DNA of 64,000 nucleotides from Synechococcus sp. M16.1 (GTDB lineage Bacteria; Cyanobacteriota; Cyanobacteriia; PCC-6307; Cyanobiaceae): contig NZ_CP047954.1 of NCBI RefSeq assembly GCF_014279895.1, positions 868,001-932,000 of the forward strand, written 5' to 3'. Of this stretch, positions 1 through 7,527 are shown piece after piece (position 1 is the first letter of the stretch; each line of letters opens with the position of its first letter). A model generated the notes under the pieces. The model saw only the letters and a list, made by a program, of their open reading frames with translations, did not search any database and was not told the DNA's origin. The position numbers and the translations under genes are program-made.

Positions 1-274
1 CACGCTGCTTCTCCGCTTTATTCACCGCATCTTTAATCGCCAGTTCCTGATGGATTGCACTTTGCTTGAGTTGGGCCTCAAGCGTTTGCATTTCCCTGTC
101 TTTTTTGGCAACGGTCAACTCGATGGCATTGCGTTTGTCCTGTTCGGCGAGGGCCAGGCGCTTGTTCAGTTGCTGTTCAAATTCACGATCCCTCACCTGC
201 TTGAGGATGTCGGCATACCCGGCCTCATCCACCTTGAAGGCGGTATTGCAGTGAGGGCAAATGATGTCGTGCAT
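1..274 (-). CDS. DUF2130 (RmuC-like) protein, N-terminal part
   Basis: The protein starts at the ATG at 274 and runs off the left edge, so only about 91 N-terminal residues are visible. It begins MHDIICPHCNTAFKVDEAGY, a zinc-ribbon-like CPHC opening followed by a charged, Gln/Glu/Lys-rich coiled coil. This is the usual start of DUF2130 proteins, a family whose C-terminal domain is thought to resemble nucleases. The function is not established. The catalytic part lies outside the window. Confidence 0.8.
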   Translation of the reverse strand, partial: MHDIICPHCNTAFKVDEAGYADILKQVRDREFEQQLNKRLALAEQDKRNAIELTVAKKDREMQTLEAQLKQSAIHQELAIKDAVNKAEKQR

Positions 275-361
275 GTCTGACGATTTGTGTTGAACGTTCG
301 CGCTACGTGCTGGGATTTTATCCGGCTCTGGCTAATACGAGATCAGCCCACGGTTCATGCC

Positions 362-502
362 ATGCCTGATTGGATCGATCCTCGCTCGCTGCTCGACACG
401 GTGATCATCTTGAGCATCGTGGCCTTGGCCGCCATCGGATTCGTGGTTGGCATCAAGGAAATGATCATCGATCTGAGCAAACTGCGTCGCGCCAAGGTTT
501 AA
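362..502 (+). CDS. 46-residue single-helix membrane protein
   Basis: The ATG at 362 opens MPDWIDPRSLL, followed by one hydrophobic helix (about residues 11-33) and a basic end (KLRRAKV). A longer reading from 287 is possible, but its extra N-terminus looks non-coding. The gene is convergent with the DUF1499 gene, with only 7 bases between them. No family is recognised. Confidence 0.6.
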   Translation: MPDWIDPRSLLDTVIILSIVALAAIGFVVGIKEMIIDLSKLRRAKV

Positions 503-509
503 CCGGCCT

Positions 510-911
510 TCAGCTCTCCAGCCCCGCCCGCAACGCCGCCAATCGTGCGGCGTTCACACCAAGATCCGAGTCGCCGAGACGCGACTCGGACCGTGCCTTG
601 ATCCGGTTGTTGTCGCGATCAGCGAACAGCTCCAGGTCATCCACAAAGCCAAAGAAAGCGCTGCTGGCCTCGGCATGCAGGTAGGTCTCGGTCTGATCAA
701 TCACAACTGTCCGCGGCGACTCCTGCACCAACCCACTCAGCTTGCTGAAGTCAGCCATCGGGTCGGAGCTCGCCCAGTTTTGGCTGGAACAGTGAGCTGT
801 TGTCGGGCAGTCGCGCAACGCCCCGTTGCGCACGCCGAGATCCGCAGGGACGGGGCCTGCAAGATGGAAGAGCATCAACACGGGGGCCAGTAGGCCGGCA
901 AGGAAGGTCAC
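510..911 (-). CDS. DUF1499 family protein with signal sequence
   Basis: 133 residues. A hydrophobic N-terminus (TFLAGLLAPVLMLFHLAG) is followed by the DUF1499 pattern: a Cys-Pro near DCPTTAHCSS, then RTVVIDQTETYLHAEA and FGFVDDLEL. I chose the GTG at 911 because it overlaps the upstream stop as GTGA, so the two genes are probably translationally coupled. A longer frame reaches 950 but would overlap the upstream gene deeply. DUF1499 proteins are exported or lipid-associated in bacteria and plastids; their biochemical role is unknown. Confidence 0.8.
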   Translation of the reverse strand: MTFLAGLLAPVLMLFHLAGPVPADLGVRNGALRDCPTTAHCSSQNWASSDPMADFSKLSGLVQESPRTVVIDQTETYLHAEASSAFFGFVDDLELFADRDNNRIKARSESRLGDSDLGVNAARLAALRAGLES

Positions 912-1033
912 TGGTCTCTGCGGGAACGACCGCCCCAGTTCAGCATCCAAAGCCAGATGCCGAACAGGGTTCCAACTGGTAAGGCGATCACCACCAACTG
1001 GCTGATCACGAACTGGCGCACCTCAGGATCCAC
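908..1033 (-). CDS. Small membrane protein (41 aa), coupled to DUF1499
   Basis: GTG start at 1033, giving MDPEVRQFVISQL, then one transmembrane helix ending near GIWLWMLNWGG and a basic tail RSRRDQ. Its TGA overlaps the GTG of the DUF1499 gene (GTGA), the main support for both. A reading from 1246 exists but lacks protein-like composition. Function unknown. Confidence 0.5.
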   Translation of the reverse strand: MDPEVRQFVISQLVVIALPVGTLFGIWLWMLNWGGRSRRDQ

Positions 1034-1108
1034 GGTTGCGCTGGTGAGGGGACATGCAGGCAAGACTCGCGTCCCGTTCGCCATCATGGAGCGCATTGCT
1101 GGGCAACG

Positions 1109-1285
1109 ATGACGAATCCGGGTTGGATTGTGCTCGCATGGTTGGTGGTGGCCCTGGCGTCTGCCCTCAAGTTTTGGTCGATCACGCGCCCCTATCGCGA
1201 CAAAACAGCTCTTTCCCGTGGGCAAACCGTTGACGAAGCACGTCAACGTTTGGAACGACGCTGGCGAAACGACAGCAAAGTGTGA
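1109..1285 (+). CDS. 58-residue membrane-anchored small protein
   Basis: The ATG at 1109 encodes MTNPGWIVLAWLVVALASAL, one N-terminal helix, followed by a charged cytosolic tail with a short helical segment TVDEARQRLERRW. It is convergent with the 52-residue gene, ending 3 bases before it. No family is recognised, but the hydrophobic-then-charged layout and codon use look coding. Confidence 0.6.
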   Translation: MTNPGWIVLAWLVVALASALKFWSITRPYRDKTALSRGQTVDEARQRLERRWRNDSKV

Positions 1286-1288
1286 GGC

Positions 1289-1447
1289 TTATTTCTCGGC
1301 GATCACCCAGGCCGTTGCAGCTCTCTGACGCACATAGAGATCTGCGAGTTCCCGTGCCAGAGCTTTCAACTGGTCAAGATCGTCGGTTTCGTTGATGGAC
1401 CGCTTGATCGCTTCAGCTTCGAACTGCTGAGGCAAGCTCAGGTTCAT
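1289..1447 (-). CDS. 52-residue soluble helical protein, paralogue of the next gene
   Basis: Starts at the ATG at 1447 with MNLSLPQQFEAEAIKRSI and continues with DDLDQLKALARELADLYVRQ, predicted to be two helices. The adjacent gene at 1483-1656 has the same plan (GQQFDIEQRSRDI, then DVKQLQEISKDLL), so these look like a tandem duplication. Small helical proteins of this kind are common in marine Synechococcus. I cannot assign a function. Confidence 0.65.
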   Translation of the reverse strand: MNLSLPQQFEAEAIKRSINETDDLDQLKALARELADLYVRQRAATAWVIAEK

Positions 1448-1482
1448 GACTTCCAAGCAGGTCAATCAACTGTAACGAAGCG

Positions 1483-1656
1483 TTATTTCTTGTGTGGGCT
1501 GGCTGCTGCCCGTGAGCGGGCAATCTCCTGCTGCCAAGCCAGAAGCAGATCTTTGCTGATCTCCTGAAGCTGTTTCACGTCAGTCATTGAATTGATATCG
1601 CGACTGCGCTGTTCAATGTCGAATTGTTGGCCAATTGTAAGAGCGATGGGCTCCAT
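1483..1656 (-). CDS. 57-residue soluble helical protein, tandem paralogue
   Basis: ATG at 1656 gives MEPIALTIGQQFDIEQRSRD, then MTDVKQLQEISKDLLLAWQQ and a basic C-terminus. It lies 35 bases upstream of its shorter relative on the same strand and probably shares a transcript with it. Shared features are the QQF motif near the N-terminus and the D-x-x-QL-x-x-(I/L) helix. Function unknown. Confidence 0.65.
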   Translation of the reverse strand: MEPIALTIGQQFDIEQRSRDINSMTDVKQLQEISKDLLLAWQQEIARSRAAASPHKK

Positions 1657-1863
1657 GGTGACGTCGGCAGGATCAGCTCAAAGTATTGACTCGATCCTGC
1701 GTTGTCGTAACAACGGGTACGTTTTATCCCTGCTGTGTGCTGTTCCGTACTTGGTCTGGATGAAAGAACATTGACCCTCGTTCTTGCCATCGTGATGTGA
1801 AGCAAGTGCTAGTCGCTAAATGTTGACATCGAAGGCGATGCCGTTCTGCATTGCTTAGATTTT

Positions 1864-2046
1864 GTGGGTGATGCAGGTAGAGCTTTGGACGGTTCTGGAC
1901 AAAATCTCGAGCGCCGTTATCACCTGGAAGTTTGGAGGGAAACGGTGTACTGGATGCAAGCGCGATGTAGCGACCTGCAGGAGCTCGATCGTGAGCGCGA
2001 TGCTGCTTCGATTTATATGGAATTTCGCCTAAAAGGTATTGGCTGA
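1864..2046 (+). CDS. Small hypothetical protein (60 aa)
   Basis: A GTG at 1864 opens the frame. The convincing part is the C-terminal 40 residues (YHLEVWRETVYWMQARCS, then ERDAASIYMEFRLKG). It resembles in style the small protein at 4717-4890, where a Trp/Arg helix is followed by an aromatic-Leu/Met-Glu-Phe segment. The start is uncertain. Function unknown. Confidence 0.45.
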   Translation: MGDAGRALDGSGQNLERRYHLEVWRETVYWMQARCSDLQELDRERDAASIYMEFRLKGIG

Positions 2047-2053
2047 CTCGAAA

Positions 2054-2149
2054 TCAGTTCTGGGATTCAGCGACGGGCAGGGAAACGGCCACTAGCAGGG
2101 CAATTCCGATTTCCGTGGCAGCGATCAGCAGTTCGGTAACGATTCCCAT
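2054..2149 (-). CDS. 31-residue membrane microprotein
   Basis: The ATG at 2149 gives MGIVTELLIAATEIGIALLV, a single hydrophobic helix, then a short polar tail. It starts 2 bases after the stop of the 40-residue membrane protein at 2152-2274, so the two probably form a small operon. Too short to assign to a family. Confidence 0.45.
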   Translation of the reverse strand: MGIVTELLIAATEIGIALLVAVSLPVAESQN

Positions 2150-2151
2150 GC

Positions 2152-2274
2152 TCAATTGCGGTTCTCGTCGATGGGTGGCATGTCACTGGGACGCATCAGG
2201 GCAAACACCACAGCAGCCGTCAACACGATGCCAATGCCCACCATGGCGATGATTGCGGTTGTGTAATCACCCAT
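2152..2274 (-). CDS. 40-residue membrane microprotein
   Basis: ATG at 2274 gives MGDYTTAIIAMVGIGIVLTA, continuing as one transmembrane helix, then MRPSDMPPIDENRN on the other side. Length and topology are like small subunits of photosynthetic complexes, but I see no match to a known Psb, Psa or Pet subunit. It is followed immediately by a second microprotein gene. Confidence 0.5.
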   Translation of the reverse strand: MGDYTTAIIAMVGIGIVLTAAVVFALMRPSDMPPIDENRN

Positions 2275-2330
2275 CAGGTGCGTCCAGCTCTCATCACGTT
2301 ACACGAATGTAACGCTCTGTAAAGCGTTTC

Positions 2331-3791
2331 TCAGCTGGTTGGAGCCGTTGCCGTTCTCTGATTCAACAGCTCCTCTCCGCGGCGATGGATCTCCTGGGCA
2401 TAGTCGGTCCAGGTTCCTTGACCCCAGTAGCGAAAACAACTGGTTTCCAGCAGCAGCACATGCAGCAACGCTTCCTGATAAGCCCGGGTCCCGGTGGTGG
2501 TGGGGTCTGCGGCGACTGAGGGGTCGAACAGCGCATGAAACTGAGCGCTGAGTTGATTCATCGGGCCCAGCACGTTGGCGTAACCCTCAACCCAGCTCAG
2601 GTCGTTGGTCCAGGACGCACCCTCCATGCTGAAGCTGGTGTCGTCAGCCCTCAGTTTGCTGATGGTCTCTTCCATCGCTTCGGCTGAGGCGTTGTTGTCA
2701 AGCTCTTGCCAAAGGCGGTGTTGTTGCACGGCCTGGATGGTGGGGAAGTGGTGGCGATTCACGCCCTTGCGCTCCAGGGCCTCAAGGTATTCACTGCCGT
2801 TGATGGCCACGGTGCCGTTGGGGTTGTCACGGATGTGGCGATTGGCCTGCCGGAACGCCTCTGGGAATTCATTCATCATCACCCCACCGTTTTCTCCGTC
2901 GGCGATCTGGCTCACCAGGGATGGCAGTGCAACGTCACCAAGACGTTGCTGTTCGCAACCCAATGCCTCGTAATAAGGCTGCATCTGGCCCACAAGTTTG
3001 GTGTCAGACCCCTGGGTTTTAATCAATGCCGTCATGCTGATCTCCTCGCCTCGACTGTTTCTGGCGAGAAGTTGATTGGGAATGAAGCATTGGCTGCGCG
3101 GCAGTGGACTGCCGTCCATGCGTTCAACGCTGTGCTCTTGCACCAGAAGCCACTGATATCCAGCTTCTTTGAGGGCTTTGATGAATTCGAACAGGGTGTC
3201 GGGATGGTTGGGCAAAGCCATCTCCGGCGGTGAGAACCCCTTGACTCGCTCCAGGGCAGCGCTGCCAAAACAGGCCGCGAACTGCTGTTGCCAGGCGTTG
3301 ATTTGCAGTTTCAGGTCTGGGATGGGTGTGGATGGAGCCACGGCATGGCTCCAGAAGGTTCCAAGCCACTCCACATGTCCCTGCATCAAAGGGTCACAGG
3401 CGAGGTAGTGGAGTGCATCGCCAATGTCGCCGCGCCCCATCTGCTCGATTCCCCAGAGCAGATTGCCCGAGTAGTCGAGCATGATTCTTGGGTTACAGCC
3501 TTCGTTGATCAGTTCAGGCAGCAGGTCGGCAAGACGCCGATAGCAGTGGGCGAATGGCTCTGCGTTGTGGTTGTCACCCTCGTTGGGGTGATCGAGCATG
3601 TATTGAAGATGGGAGATCAAGCTGTTGTTCGCCCCCGCCGGCACCGTTGGTTGGTGCATGTGAAGAGCACAGGCAAATCCGGAACGCAGTTGTTCCAGAT
3701 CGATCGCGCTGTTGGCCCACACGTGACGCGGGGGCAGCATCACAGCGGCGATGTCCGCTTCGCGTCCGCTGATCGGGGGACAGCCTGTCAT
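2331..3791 (-). CDS. Glycoside hydrolase family 57-type protein
   Basis: 486 residues from the ATG at 3791. The N-terminus carries the GH57-like CALHMHQPTVP, with the His of the first conserved motif. Further on are an acidic segment around GIEQMGRGDIGD and blocks rich in Trp/His typical of the (beta/alpha)7 barrel of GH57. The family includes alpha-amylases and glucan branching enzymes acting on alpha-glucans, so a role in glycogen-type polymer metabolism is possible; substrate cannot be read here. An upstream extension to 3896 is open but overlaps the preceding gene. It is probably co-transcribed with 3805-4146. Confidence 0.75.
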   Translation of the reverse strand: MTGCPPISGREADIAAVMLPPRHVWANSAIDLEQLRSGFACALHMHQPTVPAGANNSLISHLQYMLDHPNEGDNHNAEPFAHCYRRLADLLPELINEGCNPRIMLDYSGNLLWGIEQMGRGDIGDALHYLACDPLMQGHVEWLGTFWSHAVAPSTPIPDLKLQINAWQQQFAACFGSAALERVKGFSPPEMALPNHPDTLFEFIKALKEAGYQWLLVQEHSVERMDGSPLPRSQCFIPNQLLARNSRGEEISMTALIKTQGSDTKLVGQMQPYYEALGCEQQRLGDVALPSLVSQIADGENGGVMMNEFPEAFRQANRHIRDNPNGTVAINGSEYLEALERKGVNRHHFPTIQAVQQHRLWQELDNNASAEAMEETISKLRADDTSFSMEGASWTNDLSWVEGYANVLGPMNQLSAQFHALFDPSVAADPTTTGTRAYQEALLHVLLLETSCFRYWGQGTWTDYAQEIHRRGEELLNQRTATAPTS

Positions 3792-3804
3792 TGCACTCCG
3801 CTTG

Positions 3805-4146
3805 TTATGACCAGCCGGCACGCGGTGTTTGGCGCAGCAAGCCTTCCCAATGATCACGCCAGGTGTGCTGATCGCCAATGCCAGCCAACAGTTCAACCTC
3901 AGCAGGGGCTTGATCCAGCCGATTCCTCCAGTGGGTGATGTCTTCGGCTTGATCGAGCCAGGTGCTCATTACGTCGTGACGAATCGCCTCCCCATCCCAG
4001 TGGTGCTGGTCGGCCATGTTTTGCGACCAGTGCATCAATTCATCCAGGCTCAGTGGCCTGAATCCCATGATTGTGAGACCTGTGATCTGCTCGAGTTCAA
4101 AGCGACGCAGAACGTCTCCAAGGCCAAAGAAGTGAAGAAGGATCAT
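3805..4146 (-). CDS. Hypothetical protein (113 aa) upstream of the GH57 gene
   Basis: Begins at the ATG at 4146 (a GTG at 4158 is the alternative) and ends 13 bases before the GH57 start, suggesting one operon. The body is acidic and Trp/His-rich (SLDELMHWSQNMADQHHWDG; DITHWRNRLDQAPAEVELL) with no membrane segment. An internal ATG before GFRPLSLDEL would give 87 residues. I do not recognise the family; its pairing suggests a role linked to the glycosidase. Confidence 0.6.
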   Translation of the reverse strand: MILLHFFGLGDVLRRFELEQITGLTIMGFRPLSLDELMHWSQNMADQHHWDGEAIRHDVMSTWLDQAEDITHWRNRLDQAPAEVELLAGIGDQHTWRDHWEGLLRQTPRAGWS

Positions 4147-4304
4147 TGAGCTGATCACTTTTGTGTGAAATTTATGAGCCTTTCTTTCTTCGAATTGTTC
4201 AGGTTGATGCTCTTTGTTTGTGGAAATATTTCACTTGGATCAACATCCAGGGCTTGGCACTCCTGGCCCGAGAGTGCCAAGCTTCTCCCAGCATTCTTGG
4301 GCCG

Positions 4305-4643
4305 ATGCCTCTGATCAATGTGCGCACGTCGCTTCCAGCGTTGAAAGACGGATCGGCGTTGCTGCAGGAGCTTTCGTCTGAGTTGGCCAACCAGACGGGC
4401 AAGCCGGAGGCCTACGTGATGACGCTCCTGGAGACGGGCGTGCCGATGACCTTCGCCGGGAGCCACGAGCCCTGTGCCTACGTGGAGGTGAAGTCGATCG
4501 GTGCCCTGCGTCCGCCCGCGATGACGGCCGCATTCTGTGAACTGATCCAGGCACGCACGGGAATCCCTGCCAACCGGGTGTACATCGGTTTTGAGGATGT
4601 GCAGGCCAGCTGTTGGGGTTGGAACGGCAACACCTTTGGGTAA
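4305..4643 (+). CDS. MIF/phenylpyruvate tautomerase family protein
   Basis: 112 residues. ATG at 4305 followed directly by Pro (MPLINVRTSLP), the catalytic N-terminal proline of the tautomerase/MIF superfamily. Length equals that of MIF, and internal matches include KPEAYVMTLLE, VEVKSIGAL and a C-terminal NRVYIGFEDVQASCWGWNG, typical of MIF-like proteins. Expected to be a homotrimeric cytosolic tautomerase; the physiological substrate in cyanobacteria is unknown. A longer frame from 4161 is rejected because processing to expose Pro2 needs the ATG at 4305. Confidence 0.85.
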   Translation: MPLINVRTSLPALKDGSALLQELSSELANQTGKPEAYVMTLLETGVPMTFAGSHEPCAYVEVKSIGALRPPAMTAAFCELIQARTGIPANRVYIGFEDVQASCWGWNGNTFG

Positions 4644-4716
4644 CAACAGCTGCTAACAGCAGGTAACAAGCCAATTCGCGTTGTCAATAGTGCTGCTTAG
4701 CGTTTGCTCAGCACGA

Positions 4717-4890
4717 ATGATTGCTGTGAGTGAATCCTTCGGTGGTCTGCCCAACAAAGAGTTGAGTTCTGGTGTGTCGCAGTGGTGGCGCGAACGGGTT
4801 CAACACCTGATTGATTGCGGCCGGGCTGAGGATGCCCGCTGCCTTTACCTGGAGTTCGGGGAGGACAGTGCAGGAACGCTGGGTTTCTGA
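4717..4890 (+). CDS. 57-residue hypothetical protein
   Basis: Starts at the ATG at 4717 (MIAVSESFGGLPNKELSSG), followed by a Trp/Arg helix (VSQWWRERVQHLIDCGRAED) and CLYLEFGEDS. Similar in plan to the frame at 1864-2046. No membrane segment. Function unknown. Confidence 0.55.
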   Translation: MIAVSESFGGLPNKELSSGVSQWWRERVQHLIDCGRAEDARCLYLEFGEDSAGTLGF

Positions 4891-4900
4891 AAAACTGCAT

Positions 4901-4928
4901 AAAAAAGGAGGGTTCCCTAGGCCCTCCC
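4901..4928 (-). terminator. Intrinsic terminator (minus strand)
   Basis: On the minus strand a GGAGGG/CCCTCC stem with a 9-base loop is followed by six T. It lies about 100 bases beyond the 54-residue minus-strand gene at 5025-5189 and can end that transcript. Confidence 0.6.
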
Positions 4929-5024
4929 GGAGTCGACGCATTACCCCTCACCGGGGTGCACCAAGTGTTACGTGCTGAACACTCAAGCGCTGTAAGTGTT
5001 GATACTTATTCTTGGCCGCAACGA

Positions 5025-5189
5025 TCAACTTAAGGATTGTTCCTGACGCCGCAGAATTTCATAGGCCAGCCAGAGACCTTCAACGTCAGAGCACACCGCT
5101 TGTCGATTGCAGACGCGATAGCGGCCCTGGCCGATGGCATCAATGGTTGTGCCCTTGGATGTGGCGCAGATGCGACTGATGCTCTCCAT
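5025..5189 (-). CDS. 54-residue hypothetical protein
   Basis: ATG at 5189 gives MESISRICATSKGTTIDAIG, then GRYRVCNRQAVCSDVEGLWL and AYEILRRQEQ. Three Cys residues are spaced across the first 35 positions. It is too short for standard gene-finding thresholds, but reading and composition are protein-like and a terminator follows. Function unknown. Confidence 0.6.
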   Translation of the reverse strand: MESISRICATSKGTTIDAIGQGRYRVCNRQAVCSDVEGLWLAYEILRRQEQSLS

Positions 5190-5306
5190 GGGATTTGCTC
5201 AGTGGATCAAGGATCTACAGCCGTGAGGGGGCGCCATGCACATCTGATTTGCAGTTCTAAATCTCTTTTGCAAGAGAAAAGATCCATGGCTAACAGCTCA
5301 GCGCCA

Positions 5307-5334
5307 TAAAAAAACCGGGCCTGGCCCGGTTTTT
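5307..5334. terminator. Bidirectional intrinsic terminator
   Basis: A perfect AACCGGGC/GCCCGGTT stem with a CTG loop, flanked by an A-run on the left and a T-run on the right, so it can act in both directions. It lies just beyond the 27-residue minus-strand frame. Confidence 0.75.
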
Positions 5335-5362
5335 GTTCAGCTTTTGCTGGCGTTTTGAACGC

Positions 5363-5446
5363 TCAGGCTTTGGAAGGCTTGGTGGTGAGTGCAGCAGACA
5401 TGGCGGAGGCCAGGAGCACGCATCCGGCGACGGCGAGGAAACCCAT
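5363..5446 (-). CDS. 27-residue hydrophobic microprotein
   Basis: ATG at 5446 encodes MGFLAVAGCVLLASAMSAAL and a short basic tail. One hydrophobic helix. A strong terminator follows 30 bases downstream, which supports transcription here, but no good ribosome site is visible. Tentative. Confidence 0.35.
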   Translation of the reverse strand: MGFLAVAGCVLLASAMSAALTTKPSKA

Positions 5447-5492
5447 GGATCGGGGGGAGGGAACGACCTGAGCATCATTCCCACAGCTGGCG

Positions 5493-5678
5493 TCAGCTTT
5501 TGTTGCTGTTGGCACGGAATTCGGAAGAACCTTGCTTTCTGCCTCCCTCGGCCGTTTTCACAGGTATCTCCTGACGGTCGAGACACGATGAGCACAGCAA
5601 TTTCCCCTTGTTGCGCCAGTACGCCGCCATCGAGCGCTCGATGCGCATGGAGCACCCTTCACAGCGAAATAACGGCAT
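5493..5678 (-). CDS. Small zinc-ribbon-like protein (61 aa)
   Basis: ATG at 5678. Two CxxC knuckles (FRCEGCSMRIE and LLCSSCLDRQE) separated by about 20 residues suggest a single zinc ribbon, followed by a basic tail with KTAEGGRKQG. Likely a small nucleic-acid or protein-binding zinc protein. No membrane segment; the specific role is unknown. Confidence 0.65.
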   Translation of the reverse strand: MPLFRCEGCSMRIERSMAAYWRNKGKLLCSSCLDRQEIPVKTAEGGRKQGSSEFRANSNKS

Positions 5679-5773
5679 CGACGGCTCCGCGACGCAGCCC
5701 TTCTAACGCAACGGCGCGGTTGAACCGGTGTTCTCTGTGACGATGGGTGCGCTTCGCTTGCCCCAGCCTTGTG

Positions 5774-6073
5774 ATGCAGGCCCTGCGTTTGTTGCTGCTC
5801 ACCCTGATGGCGTCCGTTGCCTCTGCCTCCACGTCGTTTCAGCCCTTGGATCGGGTGGAGGGTTGGTTGATCGAGCGACGTTTGGATGCAAACCAGGATC
5901 CGATCTGCCGTGCGTCTGTGCCAGGACCTGGCACCTGGTTCTCGGCACGGGTTCATCTGGATGCGAACGACGAGATGGTGGTGCCTGCCGGACTGCATCG
6001 GCCGGACGAAACGAGGCTGGCGGCTGTGCGTGATGCGCTCCGGCGTTGTCGCGCCAGTGTTCTTTATCTGTAG
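5774..6073 (+). CDS. Secreted hypothetical protein (99 aa)
   Basis: ATG at 5774 starts a clear signal peptide (MQALRLLLLTLMASVASAS) with a probable cleavage after ASA. The mature part contains EGWLIERRLDANQDPICR and ends with a Cys (RRCRASVLYL), so a disulfide between the two Cys is possible in the periplasm. A longer frame from 5747 spoils the signal peptide. A terminator follows at about 6171. Function unknown. Confidence 0.65.
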   Translation: MQALRLLLLTLMASVASASTSFQPLDRVEGWLIERRLDANQDPICRASVPGPGTWFSARVHLDANDEMVVPAGLHRPDETRLAAVRDALRRCRASVLYL

Positions 6074-6170
6074 CGGATAAAGCTTTGTGGCCGGGGCCGT
6101 TGCTGATCTGAAATCGAGCTATGAAATCGGTGTCGGCAGTTGCAAAATCGTCGACTCCTCACACCACCTG

Positions 6171-6200
6171 AGCCTCCGCCAAGCGCGGGGGCTTTTTTTT
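6171..6200 (+). terminator. Intrinsic terminator
   Basis: Nine-pair stem AGCCTCCGC/GCGGGGGCT (one G-T pair) with a 5-base loop, then eight T. It closes the transcript of the secreted protein at 5774-6073. Confidence 0.75.
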
Positions 6201-6281
6201 GATTGATCCCGAACAGCACCTTTCGATTTTGTGCTCAGCAAATGTTTTGCGGTTGTGATGTTTTTAACCGCTAGATCTCTG

Positions 6282-6467
6282 ATGTATTGCATCGAGAGGC
6301 TTGATACAGGAGGGCAGTGGATCCAGGAGATCTGCTTCAAAACGGAGTTCAAAGCCTTTGTGAATGCCCGCACCAAATCGCGCGCCACGTTGAAGACCTA
6401 TCGCGTGGTGCATGCCACCTGGAATCAGGTGGTCACCGTTGTGCAGGGATCAGCTGAACCCCATTGA
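6282..6467 (+). CDS. Small hypothetical protein (61 aa), paralogue of 6578-6790
   Basis: I chose the ATG at 6282 (MYCIERLDTGGQWIQEICFK) because it aligns with the neighbour's start. Both have an aromatic-Leu start, G-x-W-(I/V)-(Q/E)-E, a helix with F-x-A-(F/Y)-(V/I)-(N/D)-AR, and a Val-rich end (NQVVTVVQG against GSTVSVLTV). Earlier starts at 6231 or 6258 are open. Function unknown. Confidence 0.5.
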   Translation: MYCIERLDTGGQWIQEICFKTEFKAFVNARTKSRATLKTYRVVHATWNQVVTVVQGSAEPH

Positions 6468-6577
6468 TCTGCCTTGCTTCGGCGTTCCCCGAGCCGGTGC
6501 GATCCCGAAGACTTCAAGGCTCTTTCTTGGATGTGAAATGTCCTGAGCCATAACCGGTGGCCCAGGGGCCTGTGGGC

Positions 6578-6790
6578 ATGATCCTCACGCGGTATCTCAG
6601 CAGTGAAGGTTGGGTGGAGGAGTGTTCCCATGCCAACGCTTTTGATGCCTATATCGACGCAAGGCGACGCTGCGTGCTCCGAGGCTGCCCTTATCTGCTG
6701 GTGGATGCAGAGACCGGCAGCACGGTCTCCGTGCTCACGGTGAAACAGTGTTTGCATCAGTACGGCGTCGAGGGGGATTTCCCGGCGTGA
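6578..6790 (+). CDS. Small hypothetical protein (70 aa), paralogue of 6282-6467
   Basis: ATG at 6578 gives MILTRYLSSEGWVEECSHAN, then AFDAYIDARRRCVLRGCPYL and LVDAETGSTVSVLTV. Alignment with the preceding small protein indicates a diverged tandem duplicate. A GTG at 6557 is a possible earlier start. Soluble, Cys-containing, function unknown. Confidence 0.55.
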   Translation: MILTRYLSSEGWVEECSHANAFDAYIDARRRCVLRGCPYLLVDAETGSTVSVLTVKQCLHQYGVEGDFPA

Positions 6791-6846
6791 TCGCGTCAGG
6801 GGATCGACGCAAGAGCCGGCAGGATGGCGGTTGCTGAAACCTCCCG

Positions 6847-7512
6847 ATGGCGACGTTTCTGGTCACCGGCGCAAACCGTGGGATCGGCTTGGAATACTGC
6901 AGGCAGCTCAAGGCCCGTGGCGATGACGTGGTGGCCGTTTGCCGTCAAACCAGTGATGAACTGGAGTGCCTAGGGGTGCGGGTGGAAGCCGGCCTTGAGT
7001 TGAGCGACAGCCAAGCCATTGATGACCTGATGCGGCGACTGGATGGTTTGCCCCTCGATGGCGTCATCCTCAATGCCGGGATTTTGCAGTCGATGGGCCT
7101 GATGGATTTGGATCCCTCCGGGATTCGCCGCCAGTTTGAGGTGAACGCCCTTGCTCCTTTGCTGCTGGCCAGGGCGTTGGTGGATCAGATGCCCAACGGA
7201 GCGAAGTTGGTGCTGATGACCAGCCGCATGGGGTCCATCGACGACAACAGTTCGGGAGGCTCCTATGGCTATCGGATGTCGAAGGTGGCGCTCAACATGG
7301 CCGGAAAGTCGTTGGCGATTGATCTGGAACCGCGGGGCATCGCCGTGGCGATCTTGCATCCCGGATTGGTGCGCACTCGCATGATTCGCTTCAATCCCAG
7401 CGGGATCCCCCCCGAGCAGTCGGTGAAGGGGCTGTTGGCCCGGATCGATGGCTTGACCATGGCCACCAGCGGCAGCTTCTGGCATGCCAATGGTGAGTTG
7501 TTGCCATGGTGA
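6847..7512 (+). CDS. Short-chain dehydrogenase/reductase (SDR)
   Basis: 221 residues. The N-terminal Rossmann motif TGANRGIG binds NAD(P). NAGILQSM is the NAG motif, and the catalytic Ser...Tyr-x-x-x-Lys is MTSRMGS...YGYRMSK. Length is near the classical SDR core. Post-catalytic ILHPGLVRTRM matches the usual HPG(x)VxT block. Cofactor-dependent oxidoreductase in the cytosol; substrate not readable. The following DnaJ-domain gene starts 15 bases later. Confidence 0.9.
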   Translation: MATFLVTGANRGIGLEYCRQLKARGDDVVAVCRQTSDELECLGVRVEAGLELSDSQAIDDLMRRLDGLPLDGVILNAGILQSMGLMDLDPSGIRRQFEVNALAPLLLARALVDQMPNGAKLVLMTSRMGSIDDNSSGGSYGYRMSKVALNMAGKSLAIDLEPRGIAVAILHPGLVRTRMIRFNPSGIPPEQSVKGLLARIDGLTMATSGSFWHANGELLPW

Positions 7513-7527
7513 GGCGGGAGACACGCT

